A stretch of 64,000 nt of DNA. Origin: an uncultured Eubacterium sp. Its GTDB lineage: Bacteria; Bacillota; Clostridia; Lachnospirales; Lachnospiraceae. The notes beneath the pieces are model-generated. The model was given only the letters and a program-made list of their open reading frames with translations, was not told the origin of the DNA and did not search any database. The stretch's first letter is position 1. Each line of letters starts with the position of its first letter. Of this stretch, positions 1-9,815 are shown one piece after another. The position numbers were made by a program, and so were the translations under genes. Location: contig URQO01000004.1 in assembly GCA_900550135.1 (NCBI GenBank), positions 1 through 64,000 of the forward strand. Direction: 5' to 3'.

Positions 1-67
1 AGAAATCTACTACCGCTTCATCGGCAAAATCGACTGACCTTTCTTTTTTACCCAACAATATCTTTAA

Positions 68-598
68 TTAAGGGAGACGGGAGAGACATATCCAGATATT
101 ACTTTTCTTCCTGCATTGGCAAATATTTTCGAAACGAGTGTAGATTTGCTTATCGGAATGGATACTATTCGAGCTGAAGAGACACGTCTTAACATTCACA
201 AAAAAGCCATTGAATATCAGAGAAACGGAGAATATGACTTGGCTGAAAAAACATATAGGGATGCTTTGCTGATATATCCCAATAAACCAGGTATGATTTT
301 GGGACTTGCCAGTACATTAGCTTTGAAAGGAAATACAAATGAGGCCATTGAGTTAATGGAGAGAGGTTTACCCATATCTGTTAATGACAGACAAAAATCT
401 ATGATAAAAGCAACATTATGTTTTTTATATTTGAAAGTTGGTAGAGTAGATAAAGCAAATCAACTTGCATCTGAATTACCGCATATAAGAGAGAGTAGAG
501 AGATTATTCAACCTCTTATTCAGCAAGAATTGAATGAAGAAGAAATTGATGAAAATATAAAATTAATTCTTTTGGGAGACGGAAAAGAAATTTGGTAG
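68..598 (+). pseudogene. 5'-truncated XRE-family regulator with TPR C-terminus
   Basis: The open frame translates from about 68 as LRETGETYPDITFLPALANIF followed by SVDLLIGMD. This matches the end of an XRE helix-turn-helix domain (typically KWE-G-TYPDI-LLP-LA-IF-VS-DELLG) and is followed by TPR-like helices. The first HTH helices are absent: an in-frame stop lies at 65-67, no other frame in 1-67 encodes them, and the only early start (TTG at 116) has no ribosome binding site. I infer a remnant that lost its DNA-binding N-terminus. XRE-TPR proteins often sit beside sigma genes like the next one. A terminator follows. A short expressed TPR protein from TTG 116 or ATG 158 cannot be excluded. 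Confidence 0.6.
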
Positions 599-622
599 AT
601 TTGTAAGTTATAAAAATTCATC

Positions 623-655
623 AAAAAGGTTGGAAAGAAATGCCAACCTTTTTTA
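623..655 (+). terminator. Rho-independent terminator
   Basis: Inverted repeat aaaggttgg / ccaacctttt with a 9-base loop, followed by a T run, just after the truncated XRE-TPR frame. Confidence 0.75.
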
Positions 656-711
656 ATTAGCTGTGTCTATATTAATGAACATGTTCAATAAAGCACATAA
701 CGGAGGAGAAA

Positions 712-2325
712 ATGGAGCAAAAAGAAGCGGGAGAAATCGTTAATAATTACATAAATCGAATATACAGTTTTGTAAAGAAAAGAGTGTCAAACGAAGATGA
801 CGTACAAGACATATCACAGGAGATAGCTTTTAAGCTGTATAAGTCGTTGTGCATTAAAGATGTGATTAATGTAGATGGATTTGTGTGGACAGTAGCCAGA
901 AATACTTTGGTTAATTTCTATAGGGACAATGGTCGTTTTAAGATGAATGTTTCAATAGATGATAATGAAGTTAAAATAAGTGATGACAGCAAGGATATGA
1001 TTGATAACATGATAGAAAAGGAAAACTATCACAGAATTAGAAAAGAAATTGCTTATCTGTCTAAGATTCAGCGACAAATTCTCATTATGTATTATTACGA
1101 AGAAAAAAAGCAAAAAGAAATAGCATCTATTTTGAATCTTCCAGTGGGAACAGTAAAGTGGCACCTAAGCGTGGCAAAGGACGAATTGAAACGAGGTATG
1201 GCAAAGATGAGAAATATAAATGATTTAAAATTTAATCCAATAAAGTTTGCAAAGGTTAGATATGATGGGTATACGGGAACAATGGGAAATCCAATAAAGT
1301 ATGTAAGAAGTGCATTGTCTCAAAATATTCTGTACATAATAAAAGATTCTGCAAGAACAATTGAAGAAATTGCTGATATTATGAATGTTTCTCCGATTTA
1401 TGTAGAAAGTGAAATCGAATTTCTTGAGGAACATCAACTTGTTATAAGGAACAAAAATAAATACATTTGCAATATAATTATAGAAGAAACAAATGGGGAA
1501 AATGAAGTCAAAATTATTAAGAAATGCTATAGAAAAATAGCAGAAGAGCTTTCTGCAAAATTATTTGATGAAATCGTAAATAACAACTACTTAAATAGCC
1601 CGGATATTTTAGGCCCTAAGGATGATAACTTTAGAAAGTGGGGATTATTAATATATCTGATTGCAGCAACTAATGCAGATAGTATTAAAAAAATAATTAC
1701 ATTTGAGCAGGCAGCAACCATTAGACCGGACGGCGGTTGCAATATTATTATTGCCAGTGTTGATTCAGAGAGTGAAAAAGAAATATTAAATATCACGGAG
1801 AAATTTTGTGGACCATGTTGGAATGAAGACGAACTGTTAAAGTTGTGGCTGGTGGATAGCAAATGGTCGGATAAACGAGTGACAGAATACTATGGTGGCC
1901 CTAATATACAAAGGGATCTTAAGTTGATTGGTAGATTTATTAATGGAGATATTCTGAGCGTCGATGAATATACATTTCTTTTGGAAAAAGGCTATATTAC
2001 AAAGAAAGATGGAGGGTATGAATTAGGTGTTGTAGCAATAAAACAAGGAGAAATAAGAGAAAAGCTTGAGAAAATGGCTTACAATATAAAAAATGAAGTG
2101 ATTGAAGAAAATCTTGATCTGATTAGAGAGTATCAGGCTTTATTAGAACCAGATAACATGCCAAAGAATGTAAAGCTTCAAAGAGAATACATAAATCAAC
2201 ATTTGTTTTCATCAGATACTTTTTTGTGTGTATTTTCAATGGAGTATTTAATTGAAAGTGGAAGGCTTAAGATTGTAGAAGATAAATATAAGAAAGCAGT
2301 AGGGCAGATTGTGATTTTGAAATAA
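712..2325 (+). CDS. ECF-type RNA polymerase sigma factor with long C-terminal extension
   Basis: Residues 1-165 form a sigma-70 region 2 (DDVQDISQEIAFKLYKS, then FVWTVARNTLVNFYRD) and a region 4 (QRQILIMYYYEEKKQKEIASILNLPVGTVKWHL). They should bind RNA polymerase core and promoter DNA. ECF factors usually end near 170-200 residues. Here another 370 residues follow, starting with a winged-helix-like segment near 215-250 (TIEEIADIMNVSPIYVESEIEFL) and continuing with sequence I do not recognise. The start has a strong site (GGAGGAG, 6 bases upstream). It may work with the neighbouring XRE-TPR remnant, but no anti-sigma gene is visible. The sigma call is firm; the role of the extension is unknown. 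Confidence 0.8.
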   Translation: MEQKEAGEIVNNYINRIYSFVKKRVSNEDDVQDISQEIAFKLYKSLCIKDVINVDGFVWTVARNTLVNFYRDNGRFKMNVSIDDNEVKISDDSKDMIDNMIEKENYHRIRKEIAYLSKIQRQILIMYYYEEKKQKEIASILNLPVGTVKWHLSVAKDELKRGMAKMRNINDLKFNPIKFAKVRYDGYTGTMGNPIKYVRSALSQNILYIIKDSARTIEEIADIMNVSPIYVESEIEFLEEHQLVIRNKNKYICNIIIEETNGENEVKIIKKCYRKIAEELSAKLFDEIVNNNYLNSPDILGPKDDNFRKWGLLIYLIAATNADSIKKIITFEQAATIRPDGGCNIIIASVDSESEKEILNITEKFCGPCWNEDELLKLWLVDSKWSDKRVTEYYGGPNIQRDLKLIGRFINGDILSVDEYTFLLEKGYITKKDGGYELGVVAIKQGEIREKLEKMAYNIKNEVIEENLDLIREYQALLEPDNMPKNVKLQREYINQHLFSSDTFLCVFSMEYLIESGRLKIVEDKYKKAVGQIVILK

Positions 2326-2345
2326 TGTTAAAAAATAGCAAATAT

Positions 2346-2500
2346 GTTTGGAAATTAGACGTAAATTAAACAAAACTAAAGAATTCGTTTGAAAAATAAA
2401 TGCAAAATCAAACGAAAACTTAAAAATGCGTCTGAAAATCAAATGTAAAGCCAAACGAAAACTAAAAAATATGTTTAAAAATCAAACGAAAAGCAAACGT
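2346..2500 (+). repeat. Four degenerate ~43-bp tandem repeats
   Basis: Successive units begin gttTGgaaa (2346), gtttgaaaa (2387), gtctgaaaa (2430) and gtttaaaaa (2473). Each contains a (c)aaacgaaaac-like core. Units two and three are each 43 bases and align end to end. They lie between the sigma-factor stop and its terminator, so they would be transcribed as a 3' UTR. Not CRISPR: there are no conserved repeats separated by unique spacers. Confidence 0.6.
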
Positions 2501-2521
2501 AAAAAAATACGTTTGCTTTTT
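2493..2521 (+). terminator. Terminator of the sigma-factor gene
   Basis: Perfect 9-bp stem gcaaacgta / tacgtttgc with a short A-rich loop and a T run. The arm is built from the last tandem repeat. Confidence 0.8.
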
Positions 2522-2682
2522 GCTTAACATTTCGACCTTTACCTATACAGTGTAAGAAAATAAATATAAACAAAAAGATATTACCAATTCAGTGGATTAC
2601 AGGTATGGAAAAGATAAAAAATACTTTCTGGTTAATTTTTTAACGAAATGTCCTAATTTGCGACAAATTTGTAGATTTATTA

Positions 2683-2710
2683 TTGAATTTGTCAATTAAT
2701 AATGTATAAT
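2683..2710 (+). promoter_or_regulatory. Promoter of pckA
   Basis: TTGAAT (2683-2688), 16-bp spacer, TATAAT (2705-2710). The leader that follows contains an imperfect hairpin (about 2722-2755) before the AGGAG site ahead of the start at 2806. The remainder of 2522-2682 shows nothing I recognise. Confidence 0.7.
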
Positions 2711-2805
2711 ATATGCGTGGAGCGTTGGTTTTTTCGCTTCCGAGAAAAGCACCGAAGATTTGCTAGGTGACTTTTTAAAAATCAGAAAAGAAAAGGAGAA
2801 TTAAA

Positions 2806-4410
2806 ATGGCAACAATTGATTTAACAAAGTATGGCATTACAGGAACAACAGAAGTTGTTTACAATCCTTCATATGAAGAATTATTTACAGAAGAAACAAA
2901 GCCAGGGCTTGAAGGTTTTGACAAAGGTCAGGAAAGTGAATTAGGTGCAGTTAACGTTATGACTGGTGTTTACACAGGACGTTCACCTAAAGATAAGTAC
3001 ATCGTTATGGATGAAAATTCAAAAGACACAGTTTGGTGGACATCTGACGAATACGCAAACGACAACCATCCATTATCAGAAGATGTTTGGGCTACATTAA
3101 AAGACATCGCTAAAAAAGAACTTTCAAACAAGAAGCTTTATGTAGTAGATGCTTTCTGTGGAGCAAATGCTGACACACGTATGGCTATTCGTTTTATCGT
3201 AGAAGTAGCTTGGCAGGCACATTTCGTAACAAACATGTTCATTAAGCCAACAGCTGAAGAACTTGCAAACTTCGAACCTGACTTTATCGTATACAACGCT
3301 TCAAAGGCAAAAGTTGAAAACTATAAAGAACTTGGATTAAATTCAGAAACAGCAGTTGCATTCAATATTACAAGCCGTGAACAGGTTATCATCAACACAT
3401 GGTACGGCGGAGAAATGAAGAAGGGTATGTTCTCAATGATGAACTATTACTTACCACTTAAAGGTATTGCTTCAATGCACTGTTCAGCAAATACAGACTT
3501 AAACGGAGAAAACACAGCAATCTTCTTCGGATTATCAGGAACAGGTAAAACAACACTTTCAACAGATCCAAAGCGTCTCTTAATCGGTGATGACGAACAC
3601 GGATGGGATGACAAGGGAGTATTCAACTTTGAAGGTGGATGCTACGCAAAGGTTATCAACTTAGACAAAGAATCAGAACCTGATATCTACAACGCAATTA
3701 GGAGAGACGCTCTTTTAGAGAACGTTACATTAGATGAAAACGGTAAGATTGATTTCGCTGACAAGAGCGTAACAGAAAACACTCGTGTTTCTTACCCAAT
3801 CGACCATATTAAAAATATTGTACGTCCAATTTCATCAGCACCAGCTGCAAAGAACGTAATCTTCTTATCAGCAGATGCATTTGGAGTACTTCCACCAGTA
3901 TCAATCCTTACACCAGAGCAGACACAGTACTACTTCTTATCAGGATTTACAGCAAAATTAGCTGGTACAGAACGTGGAATCACAGAACCAACTCCTACAT
4001 TCTCAGCATGTTTCGGACAGGCTTTCTTAGAGCTTCATCCAACAAAATACGCTGAAGAATTAGTTAAGAAGATGGAAAAGAACGGAGCAAAGGCTTATCT
4101 TGTAAACACAGGATGGAATGGTACAGGAAAACGTATCTCAATTAGGGATACACGTGGTATCATCGATGCTATCTTAAGTGGTGCTATCAACGAAGCTCCT
4201 ACAAAGACAATTCCTTACTTCAACTTTGAAGTTCCAACAGAACTTCCTGGAGTAGATGCAGGAATTCTTGATCCAAGAGACACATATGCAGATGCTTCAG
4301 AATGGGAAGCAAAAGCACTTGATCTTGCAGAAAGATTTAATAAGAACTTTGCAAAATATGAAGGAAATGATGCAGGCAAGGCATTTGTAGCAGCAGGACC
4401 ACAAAAATAA
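2806..4410 (+). CDS. pckA: Phosphoenolpyruvate carboxykinase (ATP)
   Basis: Interconverts oxaloacetate plus ATP with PEP, CO2 and ADP in the cytosol. In anaerobic gut Firmicutes it can run toward oxaloacetate or toward gluconeogenesis. The 534-residue length is normal for the ATP-dependent family. Visible signatures are [14 protein letters not shown] near residue 55, the kinase loop [13 protein letters not shown] near 245, the metal/nucleotide segment LIGDDEHGW just after it, and [11 protein letters not shown] near 445. It is monocistronic, with its own promoter. Codon choice is noticeably more restricted (regular aac, ttc, tac) than in flanking genes, consistent with high expression. Confidence 0.97.
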   Translation: MATIDLTKYGITGTTEVVYNPSYEELFTEETKPGLEGFDKGQESELGAVNVMTGVYTGRSPKDKYIVMDENSKDTVWWTSDEYANDNHPLSEDVWATLKDIAKKELSNKKLYVVDAFCGANADTRMAIRFIVEVAWQAHFVTNMFIKPTAEELANFEPDFIVYNASKAKVENYKELGLNSETAVAFNITSREQVIINTWYGGEMKKGMFSMMNYYLPLKGIASMHCSANTDLNGENTAIFFGLSGTGKTTLSTDPKRLLIGDDEHGWDDKGVFNFEGGCYAKVINLDKESEPDIYNAIRRDALLENVTLDENGKIDFADKSVTENTRVSYPIDHIKNIVRPISSAPAAKNVIFLSADAFGVLPPVSILTPEQTQYYFLSGFTAKLAGTERGITEPTPTFSACFGQAFLELHPTKYAEELVKKMEKNGAKAYLVNTGWNGTGKRISIRDTRGIIDAILSGAINEAPTKTIPYFNFEVPTELPGVDAGILDPRDTYADASEWEAKALDLAERFNKNFAKYEGNDAGKAFVAAGPQK

Positions 4411-4572
4411 ACGCGAAGCTTTGAGCAAAGCGACGCAATAAAAGAAGAGACAGGCTATCCGTTATGCTTGCATAAACGGAAGCCTGTCTCTTCTTTTAGT
4501 ACGCGGCATTCGTTTTGCGAATGCCGCGTACTTATTGATTTGCTTGCAAATCAATAAGGGAAAGTCGCGTTT
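4409..4572. repeat. Four-hairpin palindromic element downstream of pckA
   Basis: An outer 8-bp pair (aaacgcga at 4409, tcgcgttt ending 4572) encloses four adjacent hairpins: gcttt/aaagc (4418-4431); a perfect 17-bp stem at 4440-4456 / 4481-4497 with a nested 9-bp stem; a perfect 15-bp stem at 4498-4512 / 4518-4532; and a perfect 12-bp stem at 4531-4542 / 4547-4558. It overlaps the last base pairs of the pckA stop codon. The second hairpin ends in cttttag and probably serves as the pckA terminator. The whole resembles a small palindromic intergenic repeat or MITE-like unit; family unknown. Confidence 0.8.
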
Positions 4573-4654
4573 AAAAAGAAATATTTTCGGACGTTCCTTT
4601 TTTTTATACATTAAGGTATAATTATCTTATAATTGAAGAAAATGGAGGAGACAT

Positions 4655-7600
4655 ATGAAAAAAATATTAAAAAAAACCACAGCTATAGCTATGGCAATAG
4701 GAATGACAGTAACAATGATGCCGGTTATGGCAGACATTAATTTGAAAACTGATGCAAAAAGTCAGGCTTCCAGTAGTTACAGACAAGGACAGGCAGTAGT
4801 AGTATATCAAAACACAAGTGCAAGAATGTCTGCTTCAAACAATATTTCCCAAGAAGGAATAAAAATTGTAGGTTCATGTGTATTTGAACAGGAAAAACCA
4901 AAGACAAGAAGTGTAGGAACTATATCTTCTGATGTAAAAATGGCATTGGTAGAATCCGATACATATTCTACAGAAGAGATTATAGAAAAGTTAAAAAATA
5001 ATGTTGGAGTGCTAAGCGTTCAGCCAAATTACATATATAAAGCGTCCTCTTACAATGACACTTATTATGATTATCAGTGGGCATTGAACAATAAAGGTCA
5101 GAATGGAGGAACAGAAGGTTCGGATATCAAGGCAGACAACGATTTGCTGACAGACAAGGACGACAAAGAAAGAGTTGTAGCTATCATTGACACCGGTGTA
5201 GATTACACTCATGAAGATTTGCAGGATGTTATGTGGAAAAATCCATATGACAGTAGGCAGTTAGGTGGAAAATACGGATACAACTGGGCAGAAAATAATG
5301 GGGACCCAATGGACGACAATGGTCATGGAACTCATGTTGCAGGAATAATAAAAGCTACTGCTAATAATGGCATTGGAGTAGCAGGTGCAGTAAATAGTTC
5401 AAATATAAAAATTATGGCATTGAAATTTTTAGATGACACTGGCATGGGTGATACTTTTGCAGCAGTAGAGGCTTACAATTATATTTACAAAGCACAGCTT
5501 CTTGGAACAAATGTAGTGGCAGTTAACGACTCATGGGGCGGCGAAGAAGATGTGGAAGAGGGCGATGATGCTTTAAAAAGTGTAATCGACATGGTAGGAG
5601 AAAAAGGTGCCCTGACTGTGGCAGCAGCTGGAAACGAAGGCGCAAACAATGATGAAAATAGAACTTCACCGACAGGGCTTGACAGTGATTATATTATTTC
5701 TGTAGCAGCATCAAATGAAAAAGATCAACTGGCATCATACTCCAATTATGGAAGTGAGAGTGTAGACATTGCTGCTCCGGGTTCTGAAATATTGTCAACA
5801 GTCAATTATGACTGTTATAATCCTGGAATTTACAGTGATCCTATGAAATTAAGTAGTACATATATAGATTTTAATTCAGGAAAATTAACGGATGTGTCAG
5901 ATGGTACATTTTCTTTTGAAGATGGAAATATATTATATGGAACAAATGATGAGGACAATATTAGTGCGTCCCTTACTCATGACTGGTATATTGGACAAAA
6001 ATCTGACAATGACAAATCAATACAGTTTGACATAGATGCAGGCAGTGGAGAAATACAGCATATGGTATATTTGCCATATGAAGTGGGACCTTCAACAACT
6101 CCAATCAGTGTTAGTGCCATGATTAAGGTTGACTCAAGTTTAAGTAAGGAACAGATGACAGAAGGTATCGTATTGGGAATATATGATTGCAGACTAACAG
6201 ATGATGGAAGAATAGATACAAATAGTGCAACTCTTTTGACAACGACAACGTCAACAGGTGACAATTGCTTTGATCATTTTCAGGAGCAGGTGGCATCAAA
6301 AATAAAGAAAAAAGAAAAGAGAGCGTTGCTGATTGTTGTGATGACTACAGATGTCGGCAAATATACAATCAACATAGACAATTTTGGTGTAAGTAAAGAA
6401 AATGTGTCTTCAGATAAGTTTGGAAGATATGATTTTTACAGCGGTACATCAATGGCAACTCCATATGTAACAGCAGCAGTTGCGGCAGTTGCAAACACAT
6501 ACAATACAAGCAAAGTGCTCGATGTAAAAAAACGTGTGCTTGGTTCAGTTAGAGAAGTACCTGAACTTGCAGAAAAAGTAGTATCAGGTGGTGTACTTGA
6601 TTTGTCAAAGGTTGAAACACCGGCTACATTTGTAAGAAGTATCAGTCTTAACAGCAAAAAGCAGATAGAAATTAAAGGCTCATACCTAAAAGATGTGAAA
6701 GTATCTTTCAATGATAAAGAAGTTAGACAGATTTCAAACAATGGAAATACGATAACATTAGATGGAAGTAAATATACCAATCAGCAGGTAACAGTAAAAG
6801 TTGTAAATAGCGAAAAGACATATATAAAACAGTGCTATTTTGCCAGCGGAAAGGCTTTTACAAATGATAAGAATACATCACTTGCATTAAATGAGGGTCA
6901 ACTGATATCTATAGGTTCTGAACTATTATATATAAACAACAATGGCGAAGTGGCAAAGAGTACATTTACAACAGGAGGACAGGATTTTTTAGATAAATTT
7001 GATGTTTTGAATAATTCTGATGGCGATGACGATGACTTGGATGATGAAAATACTGCAGATTGGATTGAATATAAACCATCATTTACACCTACAATGTTTG
7101 GAAAAGAATACAAATATTCAGGGTTTGCAAAAATCAGTGCTGAAAGCGATTATGTTTACACAAACAAAACATTATACGGATATTTGAATTTAGACGTAGG
7201 ATATTCGACAAAAACTATTGTTTCATATTTTGATGAAAACGCAGGATGGTTTAAGTATGCCGATGTGCCAAACGATAAGGCAAATCTGAAAGGAGTTATA
7301 TTTGCTTCATATAACGGACAGCTTTATCTCATTGGCGGAATGGACGAAAATGGAAACTTTTCAAAAAAGACATATAGGTATGATGTAAAGTCAAAGAAGT
7401 GGATAAAAGCACCGGACTTGCCTCAGGGAAGAGCTTATGGAAAAGCACATCAGGTAGGTAAGAAATTGGTGGTCACATTAGGTGCATCAACAACAGATTC
7501 AATACCAAAGAATATTATTTTTGATGGCCAAAAATGGATTGTATCAAAGACAAGCCTTGGCAAAAGCATAGATACAACAAAGACAGTGGTAAATAACAAG

Positions 7601-8521
7601 GACATCTATATCACTACCGGGCAGACAGGTATAATATCAAACGGAATTGTTTATACTAACTTGCGTGTAAATGAAAAAGGCGATACTTTTACATATGATG
7701 TAAGCAAAGATGTATTCAAAGCTTCATTGTATAGTTTAGATGGTATAAACTTAGGCGTTGATAATATTCTTGCAACAACTGTGGATAACAGATTATATGT
7801 TGTGTATGGCAATAACTTTTCTTTGGACGATTATTATGGCAAATTAGGAATGTATGCCGGAGAAACACCTACAACTTCAATGTCTATTTATGGTGATGAT
7901 GACGACTACAAGTTAGCTGACACAAAAACTAAGTACATCAATGTAACAAGTGGATTTATCAATATAACAGACAAAAGTGCTAATGGTGCCTATGTTGAGG
8001 GCGTAGGATATTATTTACCGGGAGACACAGTTGTGTTAAAGGCAAAAACACAAAACAAAAACGCAGTAATAAGTGGATTTTTTGTCAATGGAAAGAATGT
8101 AAAGAAGAGTGGCAAGGGATATGTTTATACAACTCTTTCTACAAATTTGCCAACGAATTGTTCAGTAAAGGCAGTTCTTAAAACACCATCAGTGGCAAAA
8201 GTAATGATTAAAAAAGCATTACGTAGTAAGAACAACAAAAAAATAAGTCTTACATTTAAAAAGGCAAAAAATATAAGTGGATATCAGATAAAATATTCAA
8301 CAAGCAAAAACTTTAAGAAAAAAACTACTATGTTTGCACAATCAAAGAAAATAAAGTATGTTTTAAAAGGACTTAAAGCAAAGAAAAAATATTTTATTAA
8401 GGTAAGAACTTATAAGAAAAAAGGTAAGAAAATAACTTATAGTAAATGGTCAAAAACAAAGACAGTTGCTGTAAGAAAAAGTAGCAATAATAAAAAGAAG
8501 AGTACCAAAAAGAACAATTAA
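4655..8521 (+). CDS. Secreted subtilisin-like (S8) serine protease with Kelch-like and Fn3 regions
   Basis: A Sec signal peptide (residues 1-27, KKILKKTT then a hydrophobic core) precedes a propeptide-like region and an S8 catalytic domain. The catalytic Asp is in IIDTGVDYTHED (about 179), His in NGHGTHVAGI (about 224), oxyanion Asn in AAAGNEG (about 326) and Ser in SGTSMATPYV (about 599). About 270 residues between Asn and Ser contain an inserted beta-rich domain (roughly 385-585). Later come Kelch-like segments (GGMDENGNFSKKTYRYD near 890-945) and a Lys-rich Fn3 domain (about 1175-1270). At 1288 residues it is far larger than a plain subtilisin. No sortase motif is visible, so attachment may be through the basic C-terminus. 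Confidence 0.93.
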   Translation: MKKILKKTTAIAMAIGMTVTMMPVMADINLKTDAKSQASSSYRQGQAVVVYQNTSARMSASNNISQEGIKIVGSCVFEQEKPKTRSVGTISSDVKMALVESDTYSTEEIIEKLKNNVGVLSVQPNYIYKASSYNDTYYDYQWALNNKGQNGGTEGSDIKADNDLLTDKDDKERVVAIIDTGVDYTHEDLQDVMWKNPYDSRQLGGKYGYNWAENNGDPMDDNGHGTHVAGIIKATANNGIGVAGAVNSSNIKIMALKFLDDTGMGDTFAAVEAYNYIYKAQLLGTNVVAVNDSWGGEEDVEEGDDALKSVIDMVGEKGALTVAAAGNEGANNDENRTSPTGLDSDYIISVAASNEKDQLASYSNYGSESVDIAAPGSEILSTVNYDCYNPGIYSDPMKLSSTYIDFNSGKLTDVSDGTFSFEDGNILYGTNDEDNISASLTHDWYIGQKSDNDKSIQFDIDAGSGEIQHMVYLPYEVGPSTTPISVSAMIKVDSSLSKEQMTEGIVLGIYDCRLTDDGRIDTNSATLLTTTTSTGDNCFDHFQEQVASKIKKKEKRALLIVVMTTDVGKYTINIDNFGVSKENVSSDKFGRYDFYSGTSMATPYVTAAVAAVANTYNTSKVLDVKKRVLGSVREVPELAEKVVSGGVLDLSKVETPATFVRSISLNSKKQIEIKGSYLKDVKVSFNDKEVRQISNNGNTITLDGSKYTNQQVTVKVVNSEKTYIKQCYFASGKAFTNDKNTSLALNEGQLISIGSELLYINNNGEVAKSTFTTGGQDFLDKFDVLNNSDGDDDDLDDENTADWIEYKPSFTPTMFGKEYKYSGFAKISAESDYVYTNKTLYGYLNLDVGYSTKTIVSYFDENAGWFKYADVPNDKANLKGVIFASYNGQLYLIGGMDENGNFSKKTYRYDVKSKKWIKAPDLPQGRAYGKAHQVGKKLVVTLGASTTDSIPKNIIFDGQKWIVSKTSLGKSIDTTKTVVNNKDIYITTGQTGIISNGIVYTNLRVNEKGDTFTYDVSKDVFKASLYSLDGINLGVDNILATTVDNRLYVVYGNNFSLDDYYGKLGMYAGETPTTSMSIYGDDDDYKLADTKTKYINVTSGFINITDKSANGAYVEGVGYYLPGDTVVLKAKTQNKNAVISGFFVNGKNVKKSGKGYVYTTLSTNLPTNCSVKAVLKTPSVAKVMIKKALRSKNNKKISLTFKKAKNISGYQIKYSTSKNFKKKTTMFAQSKKIKYVLKGLKAKKKYFIKVRTYKKKGKKITYSKWSKTKTVAVRKSSNNKKKSTKKNN

Positions 8522-8575
8522 ACAAATAAAAAGAAAAATATCACAGGTTAAGATTTTTGCGAAAGGCTAAAAACT

Positions 8576-9442
8576 ATGGAAAGATTTGATATTGTAATTG
8601 TAGGAGCAGGCCCGGCAGGAATGTCGGCAGCACTTACAGCAAAAAACAGAAATAAAAAATTTTTGCTTATTGGTGACGGTATAAGCGGAAAGGTAGAAAA
8701 AGCCCATACAGTACAAAATTATCTGGGACTTCCAAATATTTCAGGCAAAGATATGGCAGAAATATTTAGAAATCAGTTAAAGCAGATGGATATTGAGATT
8801 ACTGAAAAGAGAGTAAGTGCCATATATTCCATGGGTGATTATTTTGCCATTCAGGCAGGAGACGGAATGATAGAATCTACCACGGTTATACTGGCAACAG
8901 GTATGGCAAATGGCATAGAACTTCCCGGAGAAAAGAAATACCTTGGAAGGGGAGTAAGTTATTGTGCAACCTGTGACGCAATGCTCTATAAGAATAAAAA
9001 GACTATAGTTATTGGCTATGACAAAAAAGAGGAAAAAGAAGCAGAATTTTTAAGTGAAGTGGCAGAAAGTGTTCTATATATTCCAATGTATAAAGAAGAA
9101 ACCAAGTTGTCACCCCACATACAAATTTTAAGAGATATTCCTGAAGAGGTTGTAGGAGAAGATATGGTTACAGCACTTAAAACCAAAAATGGAGAATATC
9201 CTGCCGATGGAATCTTTATTTTAAGAGAAAGCATTGCACCGGAACAACTGGTACCCGGACTTAAAATTGAAGAAAATCATGTCCATGTAAATGCAAAAAT
9301 GGAGACGAATATAAAAGGATGTTTTGCATGTGGTGACATTGCAGGACAACCTTATCAATACATCAAGTCAGCAGGTCAGGGAAATGTGGCAGCAATCTCT
9401 GCAGTAAAATATATTACTGACTTGAAAAGCAACAATCAATAA
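8576..9442 (+). CDS. Thioredoxin reductase-like FAD/NAD(P)-dependent oxidoreductase
   Basis: 288 residues. An FAD-binding GAGPAGMSAAL loop lies near residue 10 and the redox-active CATCDA motif near residue 131. A final FAD segment, CFACGDIAGQPYQYIKSAGQG, lies near 250. These are class II thioredoxin reductase features, though the protein is slightly short and its NAD(P) loop (VIGYDKKEEKEAEFL) lacks the usual GGGxxA pattern. It may take electrons from another donor, such as ferredoxin or F420, rather than NADPH. It is followed 34 bases later by a thioredoxin gene, so the two probably form a thiol-reducing pair. Confidence 0.88.
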   Translation: MERFDIVIVGAGPAGMSAALTAKNRNKKFLLIGDGISGKVEKAHTVQNYLGLPNISGKDMAEIFRNQLKQMDIEITEKRVSAIYSMGDYFAIQAGDGMIESTTVILATGMANGIELPGEKKYLGRGVSYCATCDAMLYKNKKTIVIGYDKKEEKEAEFLSEVAESVLYIPMYKEETKLSPHIQILRDIPEEVVGEDMVTALKTKNGEYPADGIFILRESIAPEQLVPGLKIEENHVHVNAKMETNIKGCFACGDIAGQPYQYIKSAGQGNVAAISAVKYITDLKSNNQ

Positions 9443-9476
9443 TCATTGCACAAAGAGGCATAACAGGAGGAAAAAT

Positions 9477-9785
9477 ATGGTTAAGAAAATAACAGACAAT
9501 AATTTTGAAGAAGTAAAAAACAGCAAATTGGCAGTTGTAGATTTTTCAGCAACATGGTGTGGTCCTTGTCAGATGCTTGCACCAATATTTGAAGAGTTGT
9601 CAGAAGAGATGAGCGACGTGGACTTTTACAGTGTAGATGTAGATGCCAATCCGGTATTATCCGTTGTAAACAAAATCGCTAGCGTTCCAACTATTCATAT
9701 ATATGTTAATGGAGAAAAAGTAGAACAACAGATTGGATTCCAGCCAAAGGAAAGCTTGCAGGAAAGAATCGAAATCTATAAATAG
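9477..9785 (+). CDS. trxA: Thioredoxin
   Basis: 102 residues with the active-site motif TWCGPCQM at about 26-33 and the cis-proline loop SVPTIHIY at about 72. It is a cytosolic disulfide reductase, presumably reduced by the reductase encoded immediately upstream in the same operon. A good AGGAGG site precedes the ATG. Confidence 0.95.
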   Translation: MVKKITDNNFEEVKNSKLAVVDFSATWCGPCQMLAPIFEELSEEMSDVDFYSVDVDANPVLSVVNKIASVPTIHIYVNGEKVEQQIGFQPKESLQERIEIYK

Positions 9786-9815
9786 AAAGATATTTGAATA
9801 AATCACCAATTAGAA

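Noticed and set aside
2346..2500. Repeated units that might look like a CRISPR array
   Set aside because: Units are contiguous and degenerate with no unique spacers, and no cas genes are present in the window.
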